Assembly: GCA_014155875.1 (NCBI GenBank)
Contig: JACEFZ010025119.1
Coordinates: 7,501-71,500 of the forward strand
DNA from: Cepaea nemoralis
Taxonomy: Eukaryota > Mollusca > Gastropoda > Stylommatophora > Helicidae
Direction of reading: 5' to 3'
Length of the DNA stretch: 64,000 bases
Shown in pieces: positions 48,290 through 58,614 of this stretch (its first letter is position 1; each line of letters starts with the position of its first letter). Under the pieces are notes generated by a model. It was not told where the DNA came from. It saw only the letters and a program-made list of their open reading frames with translations, and did not search any database. Both the position numbers and the translations under genes were made by a program.

Positions 48290-48867
48290 CTCGGGAAGCA
48301 GTGATGGAAGTTCCAGTGAATCCTGATCCATTGCAAGCATCTATCTAGGAGAGTTAAAGGCATCTGTTCTTGGATGTCCATCCACTCATCCTGATACATC
48401 ATGACTGCCGCTCCACATAAAAGCGAGGCTGAGAGGCTGCCCAGCGCAAGTTCTACCTGAAAGTACTGAAAGAAAGAAGAGGGCATCAGTGCAGATTGTA
48501 AACACCTGAGTTTCATCATCTGCCTGATCTGTCAGTACCATGACCCCATCTGACCTTGGGTGTCCATCTGAAGGTCCATGACCCCATCTGACCTTGCTGT
48601 GACCATCATTGGACTAGGGTCAACAAACCCACTCACCTGTATGACCTCTGGGGACACACCTGCTAACCTATACCTGCCAAAGACTAGATCAAAAGGACTT
48701 ACAAATCGATTGTTGACAAACATATCTCCCTACTCCTGTTTATGGGACCATGTCAGTCACTGCAGTATTTGATGATAACAAGCATTTAATTCTGACTTCC
48801 AAAGTTTCAACTTTCTACATCAAGAACATGCATTGTTTTCTCATTAACATTCAAAATTGAAAAGATA

Positions 48868-48873
48868 AATAAA
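48868..48873 (+). terminator. Candidate polyadenylation signal
   Basis: AATAAA about 580 bp after the stop of the 47687 gene, in AT-rich sequence. Another hexamer could be used, since AT-rich DNA here contains several. Confidence 0.45.
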
Positions 48874-48879
48874 CATCCT

Positions 48880-49245
48880 CAAAGAGAATTGAAATATAAA
48901 GAAGGTGACATTTGGAAACAAGTGATATATTATTAGCATTAAAAACATTCAAGAAAACTTGTTTCATATGAAATATGGGATTTTAGGTTTGGTATTACCA
49001 TATAATCAAACACCTTTGGACATTTCTTCAACAGATACATAATTGAAAGGAACTTTTGGACTTAAATTTTAGTATTCAAGGATAATGCAAAGATAAAATT
49101 ATTTGTATTGTTACATTCATTACTAATCATTACCTATTTAATGTTGTTATTGTTGAGTAGGGTCGTTGATTGCAATTGTGTCCACCTTGGTTGTAACGGA
49201 ATGCCTTTTTTTTAATTGATTGTTGATATATTTATTGAGTACAAC
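48880..49245. other. No gene recognised
   Basis: AT-rich sequence after the candidate gene. Nothing assignable. Confidence 0.4.
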
Positions 49246-49249
49246 TTGT

Positions 49250-49760
49250 TTTGCAGTTGGGTACTGGTCACTTATTTATTGATTAAACTTCAGTTCTTTG
49301 ATTATTTATTGATTCATCATCTATTTGATGATTGTCTTCATTATTCTCATCAGTTGTTGATTTTTCTCATTATTTATTCATTCAGCTTCATTTCTCTCAT
49401 TAATCTATACTGATTATTTATTGATCCAACTTCATTTCTCTCATCATTATCTTCATTACATCAATTTACAGATTCATCTTCATTTATTTCATCAATTATT
49501 GATTGTTCAGAATAATGCTGTTTATTTATTGATACATTTTCATTCCCTTGATCAATTAGTGATTCATTTTCCTTTTTTGTGTGGATCATTTATTGATCCA
49601 TCATAAGTATCTGGTCACTATTTTCATTACTGTCATCAGTTATCGACCCATGGTCATTTCTCTTATCACCTTAATTACTCTATTCTCATCAAATATTAAT
49701 TCATCTTAATTTCTCTCATTATTTATTAATCTCCATTTCTTTGATAATTTTATTCATCCA
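49250..49760. repeat. Degenerate AT-rich minisatellite (TTGATTCATCTTCATTTCTC type)
   Basis: Loosely periodic (about 40 bp) combinations of TTATTGATTCATC, TTCATTTCTCTCAT and CATCA. Strongly diverged, with no coding potential. Confidence 0.7.
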
Positions 49761-50084
49761 TATTACTGTAAAGATTTATAATCATCATCATACCCTTTCA
49801 TTAATGTCACAACTTGATGAGTGAATTTTTTCAGTCAGTAACAACATTCCACATGTGGAAACATGTATTGGAGTCGACAAAGCTTTGCTTGGGATTTTCA
49901 CTATCAGATATTACTCCACTTAATTTATTCATATCACTTAATTTATTGTTTCTACCTGGAGCCAGCATATGTTAATTATTTATGGATTAAATATGTTTTG
50001 TTAACTTCTGGTTTATAATACTTTAGTTGATGGATCAACATCACGGCATACGGATGTAACCCATAAGTGCTCCGTTCTACTCCT

Positions 50085-50410
50085 AACTCAGGCCTGAGTC
50101 TAGAGAATCGCAGCCCAGTGCATGAACTCCGTAGCACCAGCGAAGATCCTGAAATACTTTGAGTAGATTTTTAACTAAAAATTTTGCCCTGGCAGTGCTT
50201 TTAGGCTACTATTTTTCAATTTCCAACTGCCAAGGGATTTTTTACGTGCACAACAATACACACGGGTGTCCAATCTTATTACCCAGAGATCAGATGAAAA
50301 TTTTGTTGCTAGAAGTCCACATGAAAAAATCCTGGCCCTCACCGGGGCTTAAACCCAGGACCTCCGGCACTCGAGGCAGACACCTTACCTCAAGACCACT
50401 CAGCCTCCCT
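50085..50410 (-). mobile_element. SINE-G, tRNA-derived with conserved central core
   Basis: On the minus strand GGGAGGCTGAGTGGTCTTGA (A box) near 50408 is followed by the B-box-like GGGTTTAAGCCCC near 50355. The middle has GTGCACGTAAAAAATCCC and CTTGGCAGTTGG, resembling a central core shared by SINEs of several invertebrates (from memory, not searched). The end toward 50085 is less certain. One copy in this window. Confidence 0.75.
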
Positions 50411-50414
50411 CTTA

Positions 50415-50995
50415 TTATACTTTAATATATGTACAGCTTAATTTTTTGAACATGTTAACAATTGTATTTACAAATATTCATGAGATAGATTAGCAAAAGA
50501 TGGAATTAAAAAAGGGTTTTGACGTAAGTATCAGCAATTACCAGTGAAACATCTTGGTTTGATAAAGGGAAGGTTTTACAGTTGCTGTTTCTTTGAAGAT
50601 GTGAATATATTACAAAAAGAGACATTTTCCACGCCTGTAATCATACTGGATATATGGTGCTAGTTCCATATGTGTATAGGCAGAACATTTGATTGGTTAT
50701 GCTGTCAATATTAAGCCGGATGCCTTTACTTCCTTCCCTTTTCTTGGTACCTGGTACAGGCTTGGTCGACACGTGAACTTTAGTAAAGTTTTCAAGATTC
50801 ACTTTAATGACGAATTGAACACAAACCATCAGGTCAGCTTGCCAGCAGCTGTGCTAATGCTGCTCCTGTCAATATGTTTATTTTATTAAAATGCCATAAT
50901 GGTTTATTTATTTATTTGTGTAAATTATTGCATTAGTATGTTGGGCACACAATCCCAGGAAACAAATGATTAATTTATTATGAGTCTTCGCTCAA
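50415..50995. other. No gene recognised
   Basis: AT-rich unique sequence. The 60-residue frames on either strand look like chance frames. Confidence 0.4.
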
Positions 50996-50999
50996 GGCA

Positions 51000-51460
51000 G
51001 CATTTTGTGTGGATTAATAAGAGGTGTGGGCGGATAATGGTTGGAATATGTGTAGACGAGCCTATATGTGTGTGGGTTTGTATGTAGACGTGTGTGTGTG
51101 ACTTTGTATGTAGGCATGAATGTGTGAATTTGATGTAGACATTGTGTGTGTTTGTATGTACACGTGTATATGTGTGGGTGTGTATGAATTTTTGTGTAGA
51201 CATTATGTCTATGGGTTTGTTGAGAGACATATCCTAGTAGAATGTGTAGACGTCCACATGTGTGAGTGATATATGGGTTTATGTGTAGACATTTGCCAGC
51301 AGGATCTATGTATACATGTGTGAGTGATATATGGGTTTATGTGTAGACATTTGCCAGCAGGATTTGTGTATACACGTGTGAAAGACACTCGTGAAACCAA
51401 TACATATTGACACGTCTACGTTTGTGTATGGAAATGTGTATCTATCTTGTGGGCGGAATC
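51000..51460. repeat. TGTG/GTAGACG-rich minisatellite
   Basis: Irregular repeats of GTGTGTAGACGTGTG type. Within it a clear 68-bp tandem duplication (GTGAGTGATATATGGGTTTA with GACATTTGCCAGCAGGAT) occupies about 51259-51390. Confidence 0.82.
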
Positions 51461-51734
51461 TGTAAACATTGTGTGAGTGGAATGTGTGGGGAGCCAATGT
51501 TGTTTATGTATACAAGTATTTATTGCGCATCAGCCGTCTGCAGAATTTCAGACTACCACAATGTAATTTAATTAACTTATTCATTAATTTGGAAAATACA
51601 CTATATTCTGAACGCGCAGTACCTTTATTGACTTCAAACAGTATCTTTATTGATTATTCACAAATTTTGGCGGGTTTACAGCTTCTGACCTAGTTCACCC
51701 GAGGTTGGTAAATTTCCATCACGATCTCAGTGCG

Positions 51735-51860
51735 TGAACAGTGTCTGTGCGCATGCGCCTGGCTCTGCGATTGGCTGAGCCGTTGGCGAGGGCTGTTGGC
51801 TTGAGGACTCCCGAGAACTGAACTTGGCCTCTGCGCACTCCGCCCCTTCTATGTTGATAA
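51735..51860 (+). promoter_or_regulatory. GC-rich promoter-like segment with NRF1-type site
   Basis: GTGCGCATGCGCCTG (51748-51762) matches the palindromic NRF1-type consensus. It is followed by an inverted CCAAT box in CGATTGGCTGAG and a GC box CTCCGCCCC near 51840. This is unusual GC and CpG content for the region. A following stretch at 52060-52140 (KERVNKRKIKDE in one frame) ends at a strong donor-like AAGA/GTAAGT at about 52132, compatible with a first exon but unproven. Strand is assigned from that inference only. Confidence 0.45.
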
Positions 51861-52239
51861 TCGTAATAAGATTGTCAGGACAGGTCGACGGAATGTGGCC
51901 TAGTTTACCATAGTGCGTGTTGCATGGGCCTGTTAAGTTGTTTACGTTTTTACTGCAATGTTTACATGATGAAACAGTTGCGATGCGTCGTGGGGTCTAT
52001 TGTATAGTGGTGGTGTTGCACGTTCACTTCCCTTATGCGCCTTAGTGGTGTTGATCCCTAAGTGGAGAACATGGATGTTAACAAAAGAACGCGTAAACAA
52101 AAGGAAGATTAAAGATGAAAGACTATGCAAGAGTAAGTCTATACACAGCAAAGAAGAACAAGATGAAAGATTGAAGAAGAAAGACTATACAATACAACTA
52201 ACTATGCGACAAGGGGTACAACTTATTCTTTCTCCACCA

Positions 52240-52500
52240 CAAAGCCACTTTTCGAAAAAGTGGAAACTTAATAATCTTTATCAAGTGGACTTGCGTGGGC
52301 GTTCGTCCTCTCCACAGATCTCGGTCTTTGGATGTTCTGTGTCAACTATGTTGATGATATTCTTCCGCGGCGCCGTCTCAGTCCATCCAGCATCATTTCT
52401 CTTGGTCTGACCTTGTCTCTTTTCCATTAATCTTTCCAGTGGTCACGATGTTTCCAACTCCTTTCTTCTCATCATACCACGTTGTTTTTCTATTCATTTA
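52240..52500 (-). pseudogene. LINE 3' fragment, GCETWT family
   Basis: Shares with 57140-57300 the plus-strand text GCGTGGGCGTTCGTC/CTCCACAGATCTCGG and CCATCCAGCATCAT, then ACCACGTTG near 52490. This is the minus-strand 3' region of the family, without intact coding sequence. Confidence 0.7.
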
Positions 52501-52885
52501 GTTATAAATTCTGAATTCTGTTCCACTTTCATTAACTTATTTTAGGCACTGGTTGTTACTAACTTGAACAGTCCAAATTAATCACAAAGTATTAACGTAT
52601 GAACAAACTACAAGTACGATACAATACATTGATTGTATGGCTATTTATTTGAATGATCGAGCTTGTTCAACTGTTTCTGTTTGATTTATTTTAAGTTTCA
52701 CGCAACTTAACAATGCAATTTATTTAATTTGTTGAAAAGAACATTAAATTGATTTATTTTTGTATCAATACAAAAGTATTTTGTTGACTGTTTCATTACT
52801 GTTGGTGTTCTATGAATTGTTTATGTGTGTTGTTGTAGATTTGTTGCCGTAATATCCGTTTGTTTGACCCTGTCTTATTTGTCTG

Positions 52886-54330
52886 GTAGTCTTGTTTGTC
52901 ATTATTGTCTGGTACTGTCTTGTGTATCATTCTTATGTGTCTGGTACTGTCTTGTGTGTCTGGTACTGTCTTCTGTGTCATTCTTATGTGTCTGGTACTG
53001 TCTTCTGTGTCATTTGTATGTCTGGTACTGTCTTCTGTGTCATTTGTATGTCTGGTACTGTCTTCTGTGTCATTCGTATTTGTCTGGTACTGTTTTATGT
53101 GTCATTATTGTGTGTCTGGTACTGTCTTGTGTCATTCTTATGTGTCTGGTACTGTCTTGTGTGTCATTCTTATGTGTCTGGTACTGTCTTCTGTGTCATT
53201 CTTGTTACTGTCTTGTGTCATTACTGTGTCTGGTACTGTCTTGTGTGTCATTCTTATGTGTCTGGTACTGTCTTCTGTGTCATTCTTGTTACTGTCTTGT
53301 GTCATTACTGTCTGGTACTGTCTTGTGTGTCATTCTTATGTGTCTGGTACTGTCTTGTTTGTCATTCTTATGTGTCTGGTACTGTCTTCTGTGTCATTCT
53401 TATGTGTCTGGTACTGTCTTCTGTCATTCTTGTTACTGTCTTGTGTCATTACTGTGTCTGGTACTGTTTTGTGTCATTACTGTGTCTGGTACTGTTTTGT
53501 GTCATTACTGTGTCTGGTACTGTTTTGTGTCATTACTGTGTCTGGTACTGTCTTGTGTCATTACTGTGTCTGGTACTGTCTTGTGTGTCATTCTTATGTG
53601 TCTGGTACTGTCTGGGGATTGTGTTGAGGGGATACAATAGAGCCTGTTCTTTTGTACGGATGTGAAACTTGGACAATGTGCAGTCAGACTGAAAAACATC
53701 TGATGGTTGCAGAAATGTGGTTTCTGAGGAAAATGCAAAGAATACCATGGACAGACGGAAAAACCAATGATCAAGTACTACAGGAGACAAATGAAAATCG
53801 TAAATTGATTAGAGAAATTAGACGTAGACAGTCAAAAATTTTTGGACATGTGAGAAGAAATGGATTGGAGAACTTAGTTACAACTGGCAAGATCGAGGGG
53901 TACAGACCGAGAGGAAAATACCTGGATGGCTTGGCCACATGGTATGGACTAGACAGGAACACTGAGCTGATCCACGACTCTGGTGATCGAGTGAAATGGC
54001 GAGTCATGACCTCCCACGCTTTCCGGCATGGCACATGATTGATTATCTTGTTTCTCATTCTCATGTGTCTGGTACTGTCTCATGCCTCATTCTTATGTGT
54101 CTGGTACTGTCTTGTGTGTCATTCTTATGTGTCTGGTACTGTCTTGTGTGTCATTCTCATGTGTCTGGTACTGTCTTGTGTGTCATTCTTATATGTCTGG
54201 TACTGTCTTTTATGGTACAGTTTTGTCTGTCACTGTCCTATTTGCTTGTTGTTGTCTTTTATGGTACTATTTTGTATGGTGTATTGTTTGATACTGTCTT
54301 ATATGCCTGGTACTATCTTGTTCATCTCCT
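52886..54330. repeat. Approx. 32-bp minisatellite split by a LINE fragment
   Basis: Units built on TGTCTGGTACTGTCTTGTGT and CATTCTTATG, with common shortened units, occupy 52886-53615. They resume at 54050-54330 with the same phase-type units. All three plus frames are open for 240-270 codons (Cys/Val/Leu/Ser rich) as a by-product. Confidence 0.93.
53635..54040 (+). pseudogene. LINE RT C-terminal fragment inside the minisatellite, best-preserved copy
   Basis: A 128-codon open frame reads LYGCETWTMCSQTEKHL near 53645-53700, EMWFLRKMQRIPWTDGKTND near 53712, RRRQSKIFGHVRRNGLENLV near 53825, TTGKIEGYRPRGKYLDGLAT near 53880, and an end WRVMTSHAFRHGT with a natural stop at 54036. It is strongly 5'-truncated. 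Minisatellite units lie on both sides, so it arrived after the array had formed. Confidence 0.9.
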
Positions 54331-54606
54331 GGAGGGAGAAATCTTAACGTTCACAAAGAAAACAAAAGTAACAATAATAAAGAAGAATACAATAAGATAA
54401 ATGAAAAGGAGATTAATTCGTAAAGGCAAGAGATTAATTCGTAAAGGCAAGAGAAAATTGGCCAAACGAGCCGTGCAACAAAATTGAATTAAATTCTATT
54501 AAAAACAGTATGCACAGAAATTCAATGAGGTGACAGAACATAAGAGTGAATTAACACAAAGTTTTTGAAATGAGGAATCAGTCTTGACTAAAATTACAAA
54601 TACCTT

Positions 54607-54865
54607 CAGAAGTCGGAATGGATTCGCCTGGTGGCGAGGGGCACTGGTAATAGGGAAAGGTCATCTCATCATGTTCCTCTTATACCTTGCGGTGTCGAGG
54701 TGAAGTATAAACAGCGGGAGAGTGCCCGCTTATGGGCTCCATGTATCGATATTCACGTGGAAAGCTAATCAACATGCAACAATCAGTCCAGCGCATTAGA
54801 AATTGAAGCACGTGCAAGGACTACGCTTGAGTTCAAAGTGAGCGACGGCCAAAAAAAAATAATAA
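54607..54865 (+). mobile_element. SINE-A copy 5, 5'-truncated and interrupted
   Basis: The plus-strand SINE-A body starts at AGAAGTCGGAATGG and lacks the tRNA head. It is split at 54659 by a 99-bp LINE tail, then continues CTAATCAACATGCAAC to GAGTTCAAAGTGAGCGACGG and an A-rich tail (AAAAAAAAATAATAATAA, 54851-54868). Confidence 0.88.
54660..54758 (-). mobile_element. LINE L1x 3' end inserted in SINE-A, 6-bp target duplication
   Basis: Contains the 3' UTR seen at 8136 and 19283 (CCTTGCGGTGTCGAGGTGAA, CGCTTATGGGCTCC) with a short ATGAG tail. GGAAAG occurs on both sides (54654-54659 and 54759-54764) while SINE-A elsewhere has it once, so the boundaries are exact. Only 99 bp were copied, an extreme 5' truncation. 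Confidence 0.9.
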
Positions 54866-55009
54866 TAATTTGCACAAACAAAACAGTGAGGTGACAGGCA
54901 AGACAATAATAGTAAATCAACACCGGAACTTTGAAATCAGAAACTGGAATCGTATTATTAGAAGGTGTCATAAAGAGATGGAATGCATCTATAAGGGAGT
55001 TAGTTGTAT

Positions 55010-55690
55010 GATGGGGAAGTGAAACAAATGAATCGGGACAACTATCTCGGAACAGTCATAACATCTGATGGAAGGTGCCTTGAAGAGATCTGAACAGTCA
55101 AAACATCTGATGGAAGTTGAGTTGAAGCGATTTGAACAGTCAAAACATCTGATGGAAGGTGCATTGCAGAGATTAACATAAGAATAGCTATGGCAAAGGT
55201 AGCCTTTTGCAAGAAGTCAACCGCAACGAAGAAAAGAGTGCTCATGGAGCGTGTACTTTTGTATGGATGTAAACGTGGATGATGAGCTGATAAGCTGAAA
55301 AAAAAAAAAAACATTATCTGATGACTGTGGAAATGTGGTTTCTGAGAAAAATTCACAGAATACCATGGACAGACAAAAAACCCAATGACCAAGTCCTACA
55401 AGAGGCAAATGAAAACCGTAAACTGATTAGAGAAATTAGACGTAGATAGTCAAATGTGTTTGTCTGGACACATTATGAGTAGAAATAAACAGGAGAACTT
55501 AGTGACAACTGGCAATACTGAGGGGAAAAGCACAAAGGGAAGGCAGAAAAGTAAATACCTGGATGGTTTGACTACGTGGCATGGTCGACTCAAGAACAGA
55601 GCTGATCTACGACTCTTGATTATCGTGTGAGATGGCGAAACATGACCACCCACGCTTACCAGCATGACACATGATAATGATGATGATGGA
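55010..55690 (+). pseudogene. LINE RT fragment with 42-bp triplication
   Basis: Same family as 53635. It reads from a YLGTVITSDGR-type palm region near 55040, through MAKVAF near 55190, ERVLLYG near 55250, a WFLRKIHRIPWTDKK-like block near 55340 and REIRRR near 55430, to a 3' end GACACATGATAATGATGATG. It has many frameshifts and stops. A 42-bp segment (ACATCTGATGGAAG core) is present three times at 55050-55175. Confidence 0.83.
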
Positions 55691-56170
55691 GAAAGAGCAG
55701 AATAAAGTAACTGAGAATAGCCGCCTCTACTGCAAGAAGAAGAGGTTGACGCTATCAAACATGAAGAAAGGAAAAAAGAGAGTGCTGACATCTTATATAG
55801 AACCTGTTTTTCTCTGTGACGAAGTGATTATGGACGTAATTCGTAGTCCCGCATACCGCTTTCGAAACACAGCTGTGGGCGATTTGGCAGCAGACCGCCT
55901 TGCGTTGTTTTTCATGGTATGGATACCGGTCGTTCAGAAAGCAATGGCAAACTACTAAAACGTAAACTTTGCAAAGAAATGACTGGGGTTGACTGCCACG
56001 TCCCGTACAGTATATGCAACTAACCTGCTCTACGACTTTAATCATTGACAGTGAATAAAGAAATAAAAACTTAGAAGCAACAGAGATATGGTTCCTGAGA
56101 CGAGTGTTACGAATTCCTTGGACTGACAGAGTAACCAACGACGATTGCCTGAAAGAGGACTAATGAAACT
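55691..56170 (+). pseudogene. Second LINE RT fragment, split by SINE-F
   Basis: LTSYIEPVFLC ends near 55820. The family continuation ATEIWFLRRVLRIPWTDRVT appears only after 56068, followed by NDDCLKED. The 245-bp gap is filled by SINE-F copy 2. The split falls at the conserved LYGxETWT motif, which is lost. Confidence 0.8.
55822..56068 (+). mobile_element. SINE-F copy 2
   Basis: Shares CCCGCATACCGC, GCAGACCGCCTTGCG and CCGGTCGTTCAGAAAGCAAT with 10600-10785, and the GCAATGGCAAACTACT core with SINE-E. It ends in GTTGACTGCCACGTCCCGTA and AT-rich sequence. It is embedded in a LINE relic. Confidence 0.75.
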
Positions 56171-56171
56171 A

Positions 56172-56420
56172 GGGCAGTATATCATCATCATCAAGTACCT
56201 TGGCGATTAAGTTTCGCCATATCACATGGTCACCAGAGTCTCAAATCAGGTCTGTGTTCTTGTCCCGACCATGCCGCGCTGCCGAACCATCAAAGTATTT
56301 CTCTTCTCTTACTCTCTTCCCATCACTCTTGCCAGTTGTCACTATATTTTCAAGTCCATTTCACCCCATAACATGTTCATATAAATCTTGAATGTCTACG
56401 TCTAATTTCTCCAATCAATC
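56172..56420 (-). pseudogene. LINE 3' end, minus strand, with (ATG)n tail
   Basis: The complement carries the VTTGKxxGKR-type region, DGSAARHG and a 3' end followed by GATGATGATGATA (TATCATCATCATCAAG at 56176). It lies tail to tail with the plus-strand copy ending at 56170. Confidence 0.78.
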
Positions 56421-56424
56421 TCGG

Positions 56425-57130
56425 GTTATTCATACGTATAACATTATATACAACAATAAGAAGGAGAAAAACAGCTTTCTTCGGACATATGATGAGAAGA
56501 GAGGCATTGTAGAACATTGTGACAAATGGAAACATTAGTGCGGAAAGAAGCAGAGAGGTATTAAGTAAAGGACTTTTGTTTTACTAGTCTTAATGCGCAT
56601 TGGGCACGCGGAGCCAGACGCATTTGTTAATGACCAATTGTGGTGTGGTGGGTGACGTCAGTACAAATCGGCAGCATTTATTTCCTAAGACATTCTTTGG
56701 TAACCTGTTTAGGCTGGGTCCACATTGGGACAAAAATTCGAATCCTTTTCGATGTGAATTGAACCCATAACTAAGTGGTCGGCAGGCGAGTGGTCAGAGG
56801 TAGACAGGGAGAATTTATAGTTTTAGACGGTGGATGGAGGAATATCATCAGCAGATCTGATCCAAGACACCACAGACCGAGATCTGTGTTGAGACATGTA
56901 CGCCTACGCCAGCTGATAAGGAACTTGGTGATGAAGACTGTACATGGAAACAGACACATACACCGAGGGCGCACCCCCGTGAGAAACACAAACTGCGCCT
57001 GTTCGCCAGTTATAAACGAGCTTTGTTTATACTGTCTAGGTCCCCGCCCACTTTCCTCGCAAGGGAGGTCACCCCCACAAAGGACTCGCACAACCACATC
57101 GTTGACGACTTACGAAATGACGAACTCCTT
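56425..57130. other. No gene recognised
   Basis: Contains short LINE-like text near 56460-56540 and unassigned sequence. The 249-codon frame starting at 56775 runs through unique sequence into the LINE and SINE-B described next, so it is a chance frame. Confidence 0.4.
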
Positions 57131-57134
57131 TTTA

Positions 57135-57600
57135 AACCCGGCTCTCATCATCATCAAGTGCCCTGCCAGCTGGCGTGAGCGTTCATGTCGTCTCCACAGA
57201 TCTCGGTCTTTGCTGTTGTGGGTCAACTCTGCTAGTGATATTCCTCCAGGCCACCGGATCGGTCCATCCAGCATCATTGATGTGCCTCTGCCTCTTTTCA
57301 CTCTTGTTGTAGGTCTCCGTAGTGAATGGTTAAGCCGACTGCCTCACGCTCCGAAGGTTGTAGTTTCGATTCTGGATCTCGACATTCGGTTCACGAGTGC
57401 AGTTTTCTCGGAGTCTTCCGTGGGTCGTCGCCGGAGCTACGGAATTCATGATTTTTGCGACGCTTTCGGCAGGCTGCCTTGCGGAAAGATGTCGAGCCAT
57501 TTGGGATCAAACCCGGTACAATGAAGTCGAAGCTCTTTCCTTTAATCCTCCTTTAACTCCGATCTTTCCAGATGCCTCTCTTCTCATCACATGACCGAAG
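57135..57600 (-). pseudogene. LINE 3' end split by SINE-B
   Basis: The 3' end with TCATCATCATCAAGTGCCCT at 57147 (ATG tail on the minus strand) and CTCCACAGATCTCGG, CCATCCAGCATCATTGATGT are in family order. LINE-like text resumes after 57557 (GATCTTTCCAGATGCCTCTC). Confidence 0.72.
57310..57555 (+). mobile_element. SINE-B copy 2
   Basis: Collinear with 45722-45965: A-box region GTAGTGAATGGTTAAGC, B box GTTTCGATTCTGG, GTGGGTCGTCGC, GCTACGGAATTCATG and CCCGGTACAATGAAGTCGAA. It is more diverged and lacks a certain duplication. Confidence 0.85.
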
Positions 57601-57751
57601 AATGCGAATGCTGATTTGTCTCTTTCTTAAAGTTGTATGTGACGTGCGACTTTAATTAGCTCATTGTTCATCAGCCTAAAATATGGGATTAGCATCATAT
57701 ACCATTACGAATTGGATCATGAAAAGGCTCCTTTAATTTTCTTTTACACAT

Positions 57752-57767
<16 letters not shown>

Positions 57768-57832
<65 letters not shown>
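57768..57832. repeat. (CA)n microsatellite
   Basis: Pure CA run preceded by CT repeats. Confidence 0.96.
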
Positions 57833-57836
<4 letters not shown>

Positions 57837-57969
57837 ACACACACGCTGACGCTCTCACAGAAACGCAACGTCCAAAATTATTACTTACAATCACGCATAT
57901 ACTTAAGTCCAGCATTTGTTTACTAAATACCACGTGTGACCTAGTTCCGGGAGTGGATTTAATTCTTCC

Positions 57970-58197
57970 CCTTCTTCTTCTTCTTCTTCTTCTTCTTCTT
58001 CTTCTTCTACTTTTCTTCCTACCCCCTCCCCCACCGCCTCCTCGTCATCATCATCATCAACATCATCCTCTTCCTCCTCCTCCTCCTCCTCCTCCTTCTT
58101 CTTCTTCTTCTTCTTCTTCTTCTTCTTCTTCTTCTTCTTCTTCTTCTTCTTCTTCTTCTTCTTCTTCTTCTTCTTCTTCTTCTTCTTCTTCTTCTTC
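57970..58197. repeat. (CTT)n/(CCT)n microsatellite
   Basis: CTT runs at 57970-58010 and 58095-58197 around CCT- and CAT-rich text. On the minus strand it directly follows the 3' end of the next LINE. Confidence 0.96.
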
Positions 58198-58239
58198 GTC
58201 CCAATCCTCGTCGTCGTCCTCCTCCTCCGCCTACTACTT

Positions 58240-58610
58240 CTTCTTCTTTCGCTATCTAACACGATCACCAGAGTCATGAATTAGCTCGGTATTCTTGTCT
58301 CAACCATACCACGTGGCCAAGCATTCCAGATATTTACTTCTCCGCCTTCCCCATATTCTTTCCCCCTCAATCTTGCCAGTTGTCTCCAAGTTTTCCAGTT
58401 TATTTATGTGTTCAAAAAATTGTGACTGTTTACGGCTAATTTCTCTAATCAATTTACGGCTCTCGTGTGCTTCTTGTAAGACTTGCTGACTGGTTTTTCT
58501 GGCTGGTATTCTTTGCATTTTCTTCAGAAACCAAATCTGTTTCTCAGCGTGTATGTTCATTGTCCATGTTTCACATCCATACAACTGTATAGGTTCTGTA
58601 TAAGACTTCG
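58240..58610 (-). pseudogene. LINE RT C-terminal fragment, GCETWT family
   Basis: The minus strand reads LYGCETWTMNIHAEKQ near 58580, IWFLKKMQRIPARKTSQQVL near 58510, SRKQSQFFEHINKLENLETT near 58430 and RRSKYLECLATWYG to 58300. The end near 58250 merges into a purine triplet microsatellite. One continuous 94-codon frame remains. Confidence 0.87.
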
Positions 58611-58614
58611 TAAC

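Noticed and set aside
47995..48519. 174-codon antisense frame opposite the 47687 gene
   Set aside because: Overlaps the better-supported sense frame; its composition is the complement of Lys/Asp-rich codons.
52825..53665. Three overlapping 240-270-codon frames (Cys/Val/Leu-rich)
   Set aside because: All three frames of one minisatellite are open at once, which is the mark of repeat translation.
56775..57524. 249-codon plus-strand frame
   Set aside because: It crosses unique sequence, an antisense LINE end and SINE-B, so it cannot be one gene.
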